In this document: positions 1 to 8,954 of the stretch, in pieces
Layout: each line of letters begins with the position of its first letter
How positions within the stretch are numbered: the stretch's first letter is position 1
Assembly (NCBI RefSeq): GCF_028475105.1
Contig: NZ_CP116936.1
Location: forward strand, 2,789,501-2,853,500
Length of the DNA: 64,000 nucleotides
Origin: Micromonospora sp. LH3U1
GTDB lineage: Bacteria; Actinomycetota; Actinomycetes; Mycobacteriales; Micromonosporaceae
Direction: 5' to 3'
Notes under the pieces: generated by a model
Database searches by the model: none
What the model was told of the DNA's origin: nothing
The model's input: the letters and a program-made list of their open reading frames with translations, nothing else
Translations under genes and position numbers: made by a program

Positions 1-60
1 GGGCAGCGGCCTTGAAGAGCCCTGCAACAATGTGTCGTTGGCGTGCTGAAAGGTGACGTG

Positions 61-438
61 GTGACTGGTGTCGAGATGATCCTTGCCGCCTTGGCGGCAG
101 GGGCTGGTGCCGGCGTGTCCGACTCCGCAAAGGCGCTTGTGGTCGACGCGTATGCAGACTTGCGGGACGTGCTGCGTCAGCGATTGGCGGGCAGAAACCG
201 AGCAGTTGAGGCGCTCGATGGAGTTGAGGTCGCCTCTGGTGAATGGCGAACGGAGCTGGGTGCGGCGCTGGCCGAGGCGAACGCTGACCGTGATGAGGAA
301 GTTCTCTCCGCTGCCCGGGCCATTCTCTCTTCTGCCGATCCGCGGGAATTAGGAGTAAGTCGCTACATGGCGGATCTTCGCGAGGCGCGGGGCGTGCAGC
401 TTGGTGACCATAACGTCCAACACAACTCGTTCAACTGA
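61..438 (+). CDS. Small effector-like protein with C-terminal RHIM/BASS-like motif
   Basis: A protein of about 125 residues. The N-terminal part (alanine/glycine-rich stretch AALAAGAGAG followed by charged amphipathic helices) resembles the small helical effector-associated proteins common in actinobacteria. The last residues, GVQLGDHNVQHNSFN, fit the G-V-Q-x-G-D-x-x-x-Q-x-N pattern of RHIM-like bacterial amyloid signalling sequences. GTG at 61 is preferred over GTG at 43 because AAAGG lies just upstream. The stop codon overlaps the ATG of the next gene by one base, so the two are probably translationally coupled. Inferred role: effector recruited by the neighbouring STAND protein through motif templating. 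The biochemical activity of the N-terminal domain is not recognisable to me. Confidence 0.75.
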   Translation: MTGVEMILAALAAGAGAGVSDSAKALVVDAYADLRDVLRQRLAGRNRAVEALDGVEVASGEWRTELGAALAEANADRDEEVLSAARAILSSADPRELGVSRYMADLREARGVQLGDHNVQHNSFN

Positions 439-3395
439 TGGCATCGGCTGGGTTCGGTGAAACGAGGTGGACCATCGATGCGCGCCGCGCTATGGGCGTG
501 CAGGTTGGTGATCAAGGGGTTCAGGTCAACCAGCTCCACCTGCCGCCGCGCTCGGTGACTTGGCCGGTCCGAGTCGGTGTCCTTCCTGCGTCGGCGCAGG
601 GACGCTTGAACCGCTTGGCTGACGCGCAGCTAGCCTCCGCGCTGGTTGATCATCATCGTGAAAGGCTGGCGCTTGGCCAGGTCTTGACTGGTTCGGGTGG
701 TGTTGGCAAGACGCAGGCTGCGGCCGCACTGGCAGATCGCTGGTGGCGGGAGGGAAGACTTGATCTCCTCGTATGGGTCACCGCCGCCTCGCGTACCGCG
801 CTAATTGCTCGTTACGCGCAGGCTGCTGCTGAAGTGACCGGCGTCGTAGATCCAGATTCCAACGACGGGGCAGTCCGGTTCCTGGCCTGGCTGGCCAGCA
901 CGCCGCGCAGATGGCTAGTAGTCCTCGACGACCTCGTCGATCCCGCGGATCTACTGGGCCTATGGCCCCCCAATACCCCGTCCGGTCACGTGGTGATGAC
1001 TACACGACGGCGGGATGCGGCACTGTTAGCTGGCCGGAACGTCATTGACGTCGGTCTGTTCACTCCCGACGAGGCGACCCAGTATCTACGAAGCAAACTC
1101 TCGGATGCGCCGCACCGTCCCGATGAGGCCGAAGCGCTTGCCCAAGATCTCGGTCACTTACCGCTGGCCCTGGCACAGGCCGCTGCATACCTCATTGACC
1201 AGGACTTGACCTGCTCACAGTACCGACAGAGACTGAGGCGCCGCCGACTTCATGACCTTGCACCGCACGCTCTACCCGACGACCAGGCAGCGCCAGTGGG
1301 ACTCACCTGGAATCCGTCAATCGACGCGGCCGACGAACATACGCGAGGCGTGGCGCGACCAATGTTGGAACTGGCTGCGCAGCTCGACCCGAACGGAATC
1401 CCCGCCGAGCTGTTCACCACCAACGCCGTCACCACCTACGTTGCTGAGCGAGTCGGGCGGCCGATCGACGACGATGACACACATGATGCGCTGCGCCTGC
1501 TGCACCGTCTCAGCCTCGCGAGCCTAGATAGCAGCGGTCGCAGCGTGCGAGTACACGCCATGCTGCAACGCGTTGTCCGGGAGGCTACGTCGGCTATCGT
1601 CTTGCACACCCTGGCGCGGGTCGCGGCTGATGCCCTCCTGCTGTCATGGCCCGCTCGTGGAGACGTCGGGACCCTCGCCCAGGCGTTCAGAGCCAACACA
1701 GCCGTGTTGCAGGCGGTGAGCGAGAGCAGCCTCGTCGACGCCGATTTTGGCGTGCATCCCGTGCTGCTGCGGAGCGGAAGCAGCCTCGGGGAAGCAGGGC
1801 TCGTAGCTGCTGCCCGCGACTACTTCCAGAGTCTGCAGGATATTTCGACTGGACGTCTCGGTCCGGACCATCCGCATACCTTGTTCACCCGCGGCAGTGC
1901 CGCCAACTGGTTGGGAAGGGCTGGGGATGCGGCTGGTGCCGCTGCTCTGCTTGCGCAGTTGCTGGCTGACCTAAATCGGCTTGTCGGCCCCAATCACCCC
2001 TACGCCCTGGAGGTCCGTGGTCGCCTGGCTAACTGGCAGGGGACTGCTGGTGATCTTGAGGCTGCAGACAGAGGGCTGCACGAACTCCTTATTGATCAAA
2101 GTCGTTCCCTCGGTGGCCACCCCGATCTTATGGACACCCAAAGTAATCTTGCCTTTTGGCGGGGGCAAGCGGGCGATGCTGCTGGTGCGGTGAGGGAGTT
2201 TGAAGTGCTGCTCGTGGAGCGGCTGCGAGTCCTCGCCCCCGACGATCCCGACACCCTGGCGACCCGGGGTAACCTCGCCCATTGGCGGGGGCAGGCGGGT
2301 GATGCTGCCGGTGCGGTGGCGGCTTTTGAGGAGTTGCTCGTGGATCGGCTGCGGCTCCTCGGTCCCGATCATCCTGGAACCCTGTTGACCCGCGGCAACC
2401 TTGCCTTCTGGCGCGGAGAAGTGGGCGATGCTGCTGGTGCGGTGACCGAGTTTGAAGTGTTGCTCCTGGATCGGCTGCGAGTCCTCGGCCCCGACCATCC
2501 AGAGACCCTCGGCGCACGGCATAACGTCGCTAACTGGCGTGGACGGGCTGGCGATGCCGCTGGCGCAGCGGAGTTGCTTCAGGAGCTATTGCCCGATCGC
2601 GTTCGCATCCTCGGCGCTGATCACCCTGAGACGCTCGCCACGCGGCATAACCTCGCCGCCTGGCGGGGAGAGGCTGGTGACATAGCAGGCGCAATTCTCG
2701 CGCTCCGCGAGCTACTCCCCGATCTGTCGCGGGTCCTCGGCCCCACTCATCCTGACGTCATGTTCACCCGCAACAACCTTGCTGATCTGCACGGGCAAGC
2801 TGGGGACGCTACTGGGGCGGCTGAGGTACTCCGTAAACTGCTTCCTGACCAGGTGCGTGCCCTCGGCGCCGATCACCCCGATATTCTTCGGACGCTAGAA
2901 GCTCTGGCGTACTGGCACATACAGGCAGGAGAGGCTGCGGGTGCAGTCGCGGCACTCCGGCTACTACTTGCCGATCGGGTGCGGGTTCTCGGCTTGGACC
3001 ATCCGCACACCTTGGCCGCACGCGGCAACCTCGCTCATTGGCAGGGAAAGGCAGGTGATGCCGCTGGCGCGGCGAAGGCCTTCGCGGAGGTGCTCGCTGA
3101 CCGATTGCGAGTCCTTGGCCCCGATCACCCTCATTGCATGGTCGCTCGTGGCAACCTTGCTTATTGGCGGGAGCAGGCCGGGGACGCCAGCGGAGCGGCA
3201 AGCGCATATGGCGACCTGTACCGAGAGCGGGTTCGGCTCCTCGGCCTGAACCATCTCGACACGCAGGCCGCCGCGGTTAAGTTCGGCTACTGGCGGACGA
3301 AGGCATCGCCGCCGAGGACAGGAAGCAAAACCGGCGGACAGACTCGTAGGGGACCGGAGCCCGATGCCCCAAGGTTCGGCGGCAAACAGGTCTGA
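438..3395 (+). CDS. STAND (NB-ARC-like) NTPase with TPR array and N-terminal RHIM/BASS-like motif
   Basis: 985 residues. Residues 19-34 (GVQVGDQGVQVNQLHL) match the C-terminal motif of the upstream protein: 10 of 18 positions are identical over the aligned stretch starting at RRAMG/REARG. Walker A GSGGVGKT is at 85-92 and a Walker-B-like LVVLDD follows, giving a STAND/NB-ARC core. From about residue 480 there are many roughly 42-residue TPR_10/12-type repeats with the pattern GPDHPxTLxxRxNLAxWRG, a likely ligand-sensing array. STAND proteins of this layout are NLR-like sensors that oligomerise on ligand binding. The matched motif suggests that oligomerisation seeds amyloid assembly of the upstream effector. 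Repeat number may vary between strains because the repeats are near-identical at DNA level. Confidence 0.9.
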   Translation: MASAGFGETRWTIDARRAMGVQVGDQGVQVNQLHLPPRSVTWPVRVGVLPASAQGRLNRLADAQLASALVDHHRERLALGQVLTGSGGVGKTQAAAALADRWWREGRLDLLVWVTAASRTALIARYAQAAAEVTGVVDPDSNDGAVRFLAWLASTPRRWLVVLDDLVDPADLLGLWPPNTPSGHVVMTTRRRDAALLAGRNVIDVGLFTPDEATQYLRSKLSDAPHRPDEAEALAQDLGHLPLALAQAAAYLIDQDLTCSQYRQRLRRRRLHDLAPHALPDDQAAPVGLTWNPSIDAADEHTRGVARPMLELAAQLDPNGIPAELFTTNAVTTYVAERVGRPIDDDDTHDALRLLHRLSLASLDSSGRSVRVHAMLQRVVREATSAIVLHTLARVAADALLLSWPARGDVGTLAQAFRANTAVLQAVSESSLVDADFGVHPVLLRSGSSLGEAGLVAAARDYFQSLQDISTGRLGPDHPHTLFTRGSAANWLGRAGDAAGAAALLAQLLADLNRLVGPNHPYALEVRGRLANWQGTAGDLEAADRGLHELLIDQSRSLGGHPDLMDTQSNLAFWRGQAGDAAGAVREFEVLLVERLRVLAPDDPDTLATRGNLAHWRGQAGDAAGAVAAFEELLVDRLRLLGPDHPGTLLTRGNLAFWRGEVGDAAGAVTEFEVLLLDRLRVLGPDHPETLGARHNVANWRGRAGDAAGAAELLQELLPDRVRILGADHPETLATRHNLAAWRGEAGDIAGAILALRELLPDLSRVLGPTHPDVMFTRNNLADLHGQAGDATGAAEVLRKLLPDQVRALGADHPDILRTLEALAYWHIQAGEAAGAVAALRLLLADRVRVLGLDHPHTLAARGNLAHWQGKAGDAAGAAKAFAEVLADRLRVLGPDHPHCMVARGNLAYWREQAGDASGAASAYGDLYRERVRLLGLNHLDTQAAAVKFGYWRTKASPPRTGSKTGGQTRRGPEPDAPRFGGKQV

Positions 3396-3640
3396 CCGCG
3401 GGGTGCTGGTGGGGTACCAGCCCGCTGCTCGACGGGTTCTGAGCCGCACACGGGCGTGGCCGTTGGGCAGGCGGCGCACGTAGTCCAACCGTGTCTGACC
3501 CACCTGGTGCGGACATCCGCAACGGCCGCACGGGCAGTTGCTAAACGGCGAACGCGAGTTGGCAGCCGGTCGCGGAGGTCTCACCTGGCTTACCTCACGC
3601 GGGGGAGTAGGGAGCGGTACGACCCGGCAACGTGGTGTTG

Positions 3641-3858
3641 GTCTGCCCCCGTTTTACCCCCCGAAAACCCTTGCCCGATGCTAACCACCAGTGACAAGGA
3701 GCGATTATTGTTTGATCGTGTCTGTGCAGCTCAGTGGCTACTTCTGACAGTCAATGACATGCCTGGGACGGCTACGGATGGTAACAAGCAATGACAAGCC
3801 CTGAACGAAGCTCGACATGAGGTGCTCCTCGGTTCGAATCTCCTCGTTTGCCACGAGA
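3641..3858 (+). repeat. Island repeat, copy 1 (subfamily B)
   Basis: First of seven same-orientation repeats. It starts with a poly-C/poly-A motif with one extra T (position 3651 onward). TGACAAG-like heptamers follow (GTGACAAGGAGCG, AATGACATGCC, GGTAACAAGCAATGACAAGC), then a T-arm-like GGTTCGAATCTCCTCG and the small hairpin CTCGT/ACGAG. It shares GTCTGTGCAGCTCAG and GCTACGGATGGTAACAAG with copy 4 only, so copies 1 and 4 form a subfamily. It has no convincing ORF. The arrangement resembles integrase arm-type sites next to a tRNA-3'-end-like core. Confidence 0.85.
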
Positions 3859-4232
3859 GAGTCTGGTGTGGAACCGAGAGTGCGCCGATTGAGGATCGCC
3901 TGCTCAGCCTCGCATCCCGCCCAGTGCAAGAACTTTGGTTGAGTGCTCAACACAACGAGTGGTCCGCGGCGGCCGGCAGGCCGAGGCAATGGGCGGTGAG
4001 CCTGCACAACATCCGCCGCCAGGTGGCTGAGATCGCCATTTCGATGTTCCCGGCCGCAGCCCGCCTTCTCTGCGCCTGGCTGGCGACCTCGCCGCTGCGC
4101 GACGCTCTCTGATTGCTTCAGTCGTTTTTGCCGTCATCGGGCTCGTCATCGGCTGTGGAGTGCTCGGGCTGCTCGGTCGCGCGGCGATGTGGTTGCTGCG
4201 AGCAGAAGAGTGCGCACTGTAACCTGCAGGTT
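3859..4232. other. Gap without a supported gene
   Basis: About 370 bases between repeat copy 1 and the next CDS. Open frames exist but show no recognisable family. The reading frame of the next gene is open back to ATG 4113, so part of this stretch could be coding if the true start is upstream, but the cysteine-rich sequence encoded there looks non-native. Confidence 0.5.
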
Positions 4233-6065
4233 GTGGACCATATCGGTTCTGCTGCTGACCTATGGAGGCGGCTCTGTCAACTCGGGCAACTACGTCCGCG
4301 TGACTACGACGCGGATTTGGTCCGTAGTGTCAAGACCGAGTTCGGCTTGATCGCGGGTCGGGAGGTAGCCCGTGAGCTCGACCGGGTAGGTGTGCAAGCG
4401 GAGGCTCTTGTACGCGTGGTGCTGCGTGATCTACAACCCTTCGCGATGATGATGACCGATTTACTCCGGCTGTACGAACGCATCGCCGCAGCGAGCGCAA
4501 CCAAAGACAGTCTGAGGATCGTGTACGAGTTCTCCGAGGACGACCAGCTTGACGTCCTGCTTTCCGCGTTCCGTGAGCAGGTACGGGTGACTCAGAGCAG
4601 CATTCAGTCGGTGCTGCGCCTCGAGATCACGCTCGACCAGCTATGGAGGTTTCCATTCTCAGCTCCGATCAGCAATCTGTCGCCAGAGTTGGAAGCGTGG
4701 GCCGCGACCTATGACGCAGGCTTCTGGCCAAATAGCCTTCCGGCGCCAGCGCCGACCGGAGCTCCGACGCTCGACGCTGCGGTGGCTGACACCATGGCCG
4801 TGCTGCGCGCGTACCTCGACCGAGCCAGATCGTTGGCTGCTGACCGTCGCTCGCTTTGGCCTGGCACCCGAGACCTGCTGCCGGCTGACGCCGAAGTCGT
4901 TGGACTTAGTGACGCCGAGCGCTGGCTCCCTCATCGACTGTTCGGTTTGCACTCGGAGACGGCGAAGGCGGCCGAGGGTCGGTTTTACGGGAACCGGATC
5001 GCAGCGAGGTTGCGTGGTTGGCTCGACGACCTCGACTGGCGGCAGACCGAAGCAGAGGTCGTGCGCGAGGCTCTCGAGGAGGTGCTTGCGCTGCCGATCT
5101 GGGGCAAGCGCCACGAGTTCTACTCGGCGTGGCTGGTGACCGAGTTCGACAAGGCCCTTCCCGGGCGATTGACCTTCAGAGTCCACGAAGGTGTACTGGC
5201 GTTTCCCTTCCGGGCCACCCCAATAGCGGACATGGACAGCACTGCAGGCCCCGTCCAGCTCTGGGCCGAGATGCGGTCGCCGTACCACGCTCCAATTAGT
5301 GCCTCCCGCAAAAGGGGCATTCAGCCGGATTACAGGTTCTTAGCAGGACCAGACCTGGAACGCGACACGCTCCTCGCGGTCGAAGCAAAGCAATACCTAC
5401 GCCCTGCCGCCAAGAATCCTGGACAGGCGCTGGCCGACTACAGCGGAGGCCTGCCCAACGCGCTGGTCATCTTGGCCGCATACGGTCCGGTGAGCCAATC
5501 GGCCATTACCTACGTCCCACAGAGGCGGCGGCATCGGGCACAGGTGCACGACTACCTGCGTCCCGGCGCCGTGGCCTGCGACAGCTTCCAACAGCAGATC
5601 ACTGCAGCGCTGCCGCCGCCCAAGCCGAAGCTCGCCACCCAGGAGGCAACGCTCGAGCTTCACTGGGATTCGGTGGTCCCGGATCTGGACCTACATGCCT
5701 ACGTCAGGAGAGGCGACGGCGAGCAGCATGTCTTTCATGAGCAGCCATCCAGTGAGCACGTGGAACTCCTGAGAGACGTGCTCGACGGTCGAGAGCCCGA
5801 AAAGATGATCATCAGGCAGGGTGGGAACGCAATTCGCCTGCGCGTTGATATCGAGGTCTGGGCATATACCCCAGGCGCGGCCCTGGGCGACGCTCATCCA
5901 TCTATCTCAGTCCCCACGGATCGCGGGCGACTCTCGGTCTCCCTGCCTGCGTCAGCACCTCCGACCGCCCGTACCTGGTTTGCGCTCACGATCGATGCGG
6001 ACGGCACCGTCGATGTCCATCGCGAGTTCGTACAGCGTCGTGAAGGTGTCAACCAGGATGTCTAG
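4233..6065 (+). CDS. PD-(D/E)XK nuclease-fold protein with C-terminal beta-domain
   Basis: About 610 residues from GTG 4233; the frame is open to ATG 4113 but the extra 40 residues are low-complexity and Cys-rich. The first ~340 residues are mainly helical and unrecognised. D366 in QPDYRF, followed about 18 residues later by E384-A-K386 in LLAVEAKQYL, fits the D...ExK core of PD-(D/E)XK nucleases. The C-terminal ~130 residues contain PDLDLHAYVRRGDGEQHV, reminiscent of DLDLHV-type beta-sandwich domains seen in metal- or vWA-associated proteins. It stands alone between repeat copy 1 and gene debris. A defence nuclease is a reasonable inference from fold and setting; the substrate is unknown. 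Confidence 0.6.
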   Translation: MDHIGSAADLWRRLCQLGQLRPRDYDADLVRSVKTEFGLIAGREVARELDRVGVQAEALVRVVLRDLQPFAMMMTDLLRLYERIAAASATKDSLRIVYEFSEDDQLDVLLSAFREQVRVTQSSIQSVLRLEITLDQLWRFPFSAPISNLSPELEAWAATYDAGFWPNSLPAPAPTGAPTLDAAVADTMAVLRAYLDRARSLAADRRSLWPGTRDLLPADAEVVGLSDAERWLPHRLFGLHSETAKAAEGRFYGNRIAARLRGWLDDLDWRQTEAEVVREALEEVLALPIWGKRHEFYSAWLVTEFDKALPGRLTFRVHEGVLAFPFRATPIADMDSTAGPVQLWAEMRSPYHAPISASRKRGIQPDYRFLAGPDLERDTLLAVEAKQYLRPAAKNPGQALADYSGGLPNALVILAAYGPVSQSAITYVPQRRRHRAQVHDYLRPGAVACDSFQQQITAALPPPKPKLATQEATLELHWDSVVPDLDLHAYVRRGDGEQHVFHEQPSSEHVELLRDVLDGREPEKMIIRQGGNAIRLRVDIEVWAYTPGAALGDAHPSISVPTDRGRLSVSLPASAPPTARTWFALTIDADGTVDVHREFVQRREGVNQDV

Positions 6066-6560
6066 CCGTGCCAGAAACCCACGCCAAGCGGTCTCCGATC
6101 CAACCGCGCGACGTTCCCTCATCGCCTGGACGGCGATCATTGCGGCCTCGACCTCCTGACGCTCTGGAGAGAAGCAGAGGTCACCGTAGGTCAATCTGTG
6201 GCTCTCCAACGATCGCGTTCGGCGGCTCGGTAGCCGCCTTGGGCCTGACGCCGGTTCGTCGTTCATCGGAACGTAGGGGCGTGGGCGGAGTCCGAGTCCG
6301 CCGGACCGGAGGCAACGTTCCAGCGGTGCGATCAGGACTGGGCGTCCGACAGCGGCTAGCCGAGCAGGCGCTGGGCAACCTGGACCGGTAAGCCGCAGCC
6401 GCGCGGCGCGCAGGGTGCACACGGCACGGCGGGAGTGTCCGGACCGAATCTTGATCTTCAGCACGCTGCATCTCTCGCCGTGCTGGGCGAGTACCTGGCG
6501 CATTACAACGGACCCGGCCACATCGGGGCGCTGGTGGTGACCGTGCTGGGAGCGCAGGCG
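6066..6560. other. Gap with a short C-terminal gene fragment
   Basis: About 495 bases between a plus-strand and a minus-strand gene. At roughly 6417-6584, plus strand, one frame encodes a plausible protein tail (QHAASLAVLGEYLAHYNG then IGALVVTVLGAQALQQADES, stop), which looks like the 3' remnant of a deleted gene and runs antisense into the end of the next CDS. I do not recognise its family. The rest shows nothing. Confidence 0.4.
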
Positions 6561-8768
6561 TTACAGCAGGCCGACGAGTCGTAGGGGCTCGCGGAGGCCG
6601 TCCATGGTGCGTGGGTGCTCGTGGTCCAGGCACTTGATCAGAACGTCGTCGGTCCCCTTCGGTACCTTAGAGACGTGGAACGTCCCCCACTGGGAGCACT
6701 TCTTGCAGATCAGACCGAGGATGAACGGCCGGAGCAGATAGAGGCCGCGCTCGTCCTTGATGTAGAGGCTGCTGTCCTCAATGTGGCCGGGATATTCCAA
6801 GGTCTGCGCCGGTACGACCGAGTGATCGCCCATCATCTCTCGATATCTGACGGTCGACGTGTCTGCAAGTGAGTCGTACCTTACGTTGAAAACATATATG
6901 AGCTTCAGGTCGCAGAGGAACTCGGCGGCCGCGAGTACAGTCTGAAGGTCGACCTGTGACTGCTGCAACGCCTCGTCAACGTCGTCCTCCTGTTCGTGGG
7001 CCTCGTCGTTACGGCTAGCCTTAAGCCGCTCCCACGCTTCCGCGACGCCTGGACGGTTCCAGTAGCCGCGTACCTCGATGAGGGGCGCCGAGTCCGGGAG
7101 CCGCGAGAGTCCTTTGGGGAGTCCCAGGAGCACGTCGAGCCAGTCATCAAAGGTCGTGCCGCGGCCGGACTGAAGCTTGGCGCGGATGCTGCCGACTGCG
7201 CCGAGAGAGATGCCCGCCTCCCGGGCCGCGACCACGCCGAGGAGCGCGACGTAGGTCGCTACGGCCTCCGCCATTCTCAGGGTTCGCTTGAGCACGGTCT
7301 CGGCCGGGTCCGAACCGAGCGCAACGTGGACGTGGCGCCACCGCAGTGCGATGGGATAGGGGTACCTCGTCCGAACGGCGTATGGGAAGTCGTCAACAAG
7401 GCTGGCGGCCTGCGTCCGCATCCGCAGTCGTCGCCCTGATTCCAACAGGCGGCTGCGGGCGGACCGGGGCTCGTCGAGGAACACGGTCTCCAGAAGCGAC
7501 GTGGCCTCCGACCGCCACGCCTCCAACTGACCGGCCGCATGCTTTAGGTCCTTAATTGCCGACGTCAGTGCTTTGTCGGGCTGGGGAACCCGGAGCTCGC
7601 GAAGCCCAGTCAGCGGGATATGCATCGGATTGTCGAGCATTACCAGGGTCTTCGCGAACGAAGTGCCGAGAAAGAGCCGGAGCAGTTCGATCTGAGTGTC
7701 CGAAACGCCAGCGCGCGGGCGCAGGATCAGCAGCATGTCCGAGGCAACAGCCGGCAGGTCTGCCTCCGACACCTCTGCGACCAGCAGCCCGCTCGGGTCG
7801 TTACGCCGCGCGATCCGGCGGACCAGCAGGTCTCCCTGGCGCAGCAGTTGGCTGTCGCTTACGGCGGCCCACAGGTCGTCCTCCTCCGATGGTGCGAGCG
7901 TGCCATCGCGCAGCACATCCCGGGCGCGCAGAACCCGAGCCGCTCCCGGTTCACGATTCGATTTGAGAAGCTTGCGGTCGAGCGTGAGGTTGATTCGGCC
8001 ATCCGGGGTTTCGCACAGCTCGCTGAGCGCGACGAGCTGACCGAACTCCGCCCACGCCTGCTGCCGCCTCGCCACAGCCGGATCGTTGCGATCGAAGCCA
8101 TAGCCGTCCGCCGGAGCGACGGGTATTCGGGTCGCATACCCATGCTTCAACCGGTGACCGCCCTTGGCCCGCAGCACACGCTCGAAGTCCTCCGCGATCG
8201 CGTCCGGCTCGCCCTCCGCCGGGATCCGGTAGATGCGCGTCGGCTTGGGCTGACGGTCGGCGCTGGCGCGGAGCACGATCGCCGCGACCGTGAACCTGGG
8301 GTCGACATCGTCGAAGACGTTCGTGGCATAGATGACGAAGGGAACCTGCCACTGTTCGCCCAGTCTGGCACGCCAATCCGCAGTCGTACGCGACTCCACT
8401 GCTGCCCCTGGAAGAATGGCCGCCATCACCGACTCGGGATCCGCAGGCGCGCACTCCGCTAGGACCATCTCATAGGTGTTGGCGTAAGGAGTGCGGGACG
8501 GTCGTGGACGGGGAACTGGGCTGTTCAGCCTCTCCCACGGCGGGATCGCCACCACGGGGCCGTCGGTTAGCCGGCTCGCGAGCACCTCGCCGAACGCCTC
8601 GGGCGCCACCATCACCGCCTGCGCCCATAGCCGGGTGGGTGGCACTTGGACGGAAGACTCCGCGACCATGGGGGTCGGGGTCCGGCCGTCGAGGGACGCA
8701 ACAGCGCGCTGCACGAGCCGGGCGAACAGGTCCCATCGCTGGCCGGTCGTCATCGCCATGATCGCCAC
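6561..8768 (-). CDS. TRD-HEPN protein, relative of the 33-36 kb methyltransferase fusion
   Basis: 735 residues; ATGs at 8768, 8759 and 8753 are all possible starts. The N-terminal ~190 residues look like a worn C-terminal half of an N6-adenine methyltransferase: IPPWERL stands where NPPF would be and no SAM-binding DPxCGxG motif is present. Residues ~230-400 resemble a type I specificity (HsdS) target-recognition domain, with LLRQGDLLVRRIARRNDPSG and IPLTGLRELRVPQP. A helical linker leads to a HEPN-type domain with RNDEAH at 586-591 (Rx4H, the RNase active-site pattern). The tail has a CxxC pair (LICKKC) and LIKCLDHEHP. The linker, HEPN and tail resemble the C-terminal part of the gene at 33067-35994. 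Inferred: modification-aware abortive RNase. No partner gene is adjacent. Confidence 0.65.
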   Translation of the reverse strand: MAIMAMTTGQRWDLFARLVQRAVASLDGRTPTPMVAESSVQVPPTRLWAQAVMVAPEAFGEVLASRLTDGPVVAIPPWERLNSPVPRPRPSRTPYANTYEMVLAECAPADPESVMAAILPGAAVESRTTADWRARLGEQWQVPFVIYATNVFDDVDPRFTVAAIVLRASADRQPKPTRIYRIPAEGEPDAIAEDFERVLRAKGGHRLKHGYATRIPVAPADGYGFDRNDPAVARRQQAWAEFGQLVALSELCETPDGRINLTLDRKLLKSNREPGAARVLRARDVLRDGTLAPSEEDDLWAAVSDSQLLRQGDLLVRRIARRNDPSGLLVAEVSEADLPAVASDMLLILRPRAGVSDTQIELLRLFLGTSFAKTLVMLDNPMHIPLTGLRELRVPQPDKALTSAIKDLKHAAGQLEAWRSEATSLLETVFLDEPRSARSRLLESGRRLRMRTQAASLVDDFPYAVRTRYPYPIALRWRHVHVALGSDPAETVLKRTLRMAEAVATYVALLGVVAAREAGISLGAVGSIRAKLQSGRGTTFDDWLDVLLGLPKGLSRLPDSAPLIEVRGYWNRPGVAEAWERLKASRNDEAHEQEDDVDEALQQSQVDLQTVLAAAEFLCDLKLIYVFNVRYDSLADTSTVRYREMMGDHSVVPAQTLEYPGHIEDSSLYIKDERGLYLLRPFILGLICKKCSQWGTFHVSKVPKGTDDVLIKCLDHEHPRTMDGLREPLRLVGLL

Positions 8769-8954
8769 GACTGCACCCTAATACTCTAACGTCACTTGAT
8801 CTTGACGCAACAGTCTCAATATGTCCGGCGGTCTACGGCTGGGTGGACGAAGGTCGCGCGGCCCTGACTTTCGCCGTCCGGGCGCTGATGTTGGCGATGC
8901 TCTTCAGAGTGCCGACGTACTCTGCCTATCGCGTTGACTGCGGCGGTCTTGGTT

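Noticed and set aside
2281..3140. Tandem DNA repeats inside the first STAND gene as a separate repeat element
   Set aside because: They encode the TPR array and are explained by protein repeats.
3815..3858. T-arm-like ends of copies 1-6 as tRNA genes
   Set aside because: T-stem pairing is incomplete and no 5' half is present; they are tRNA-like at most.
5952..6521. Minus-strand open frame antisense to the end of the PD-(D/E)XK gene
   Set aside because: It overlaps a better-supported gene, its upstream half is low-complexity, and the helical-looking part can arise from antisense codon bias.
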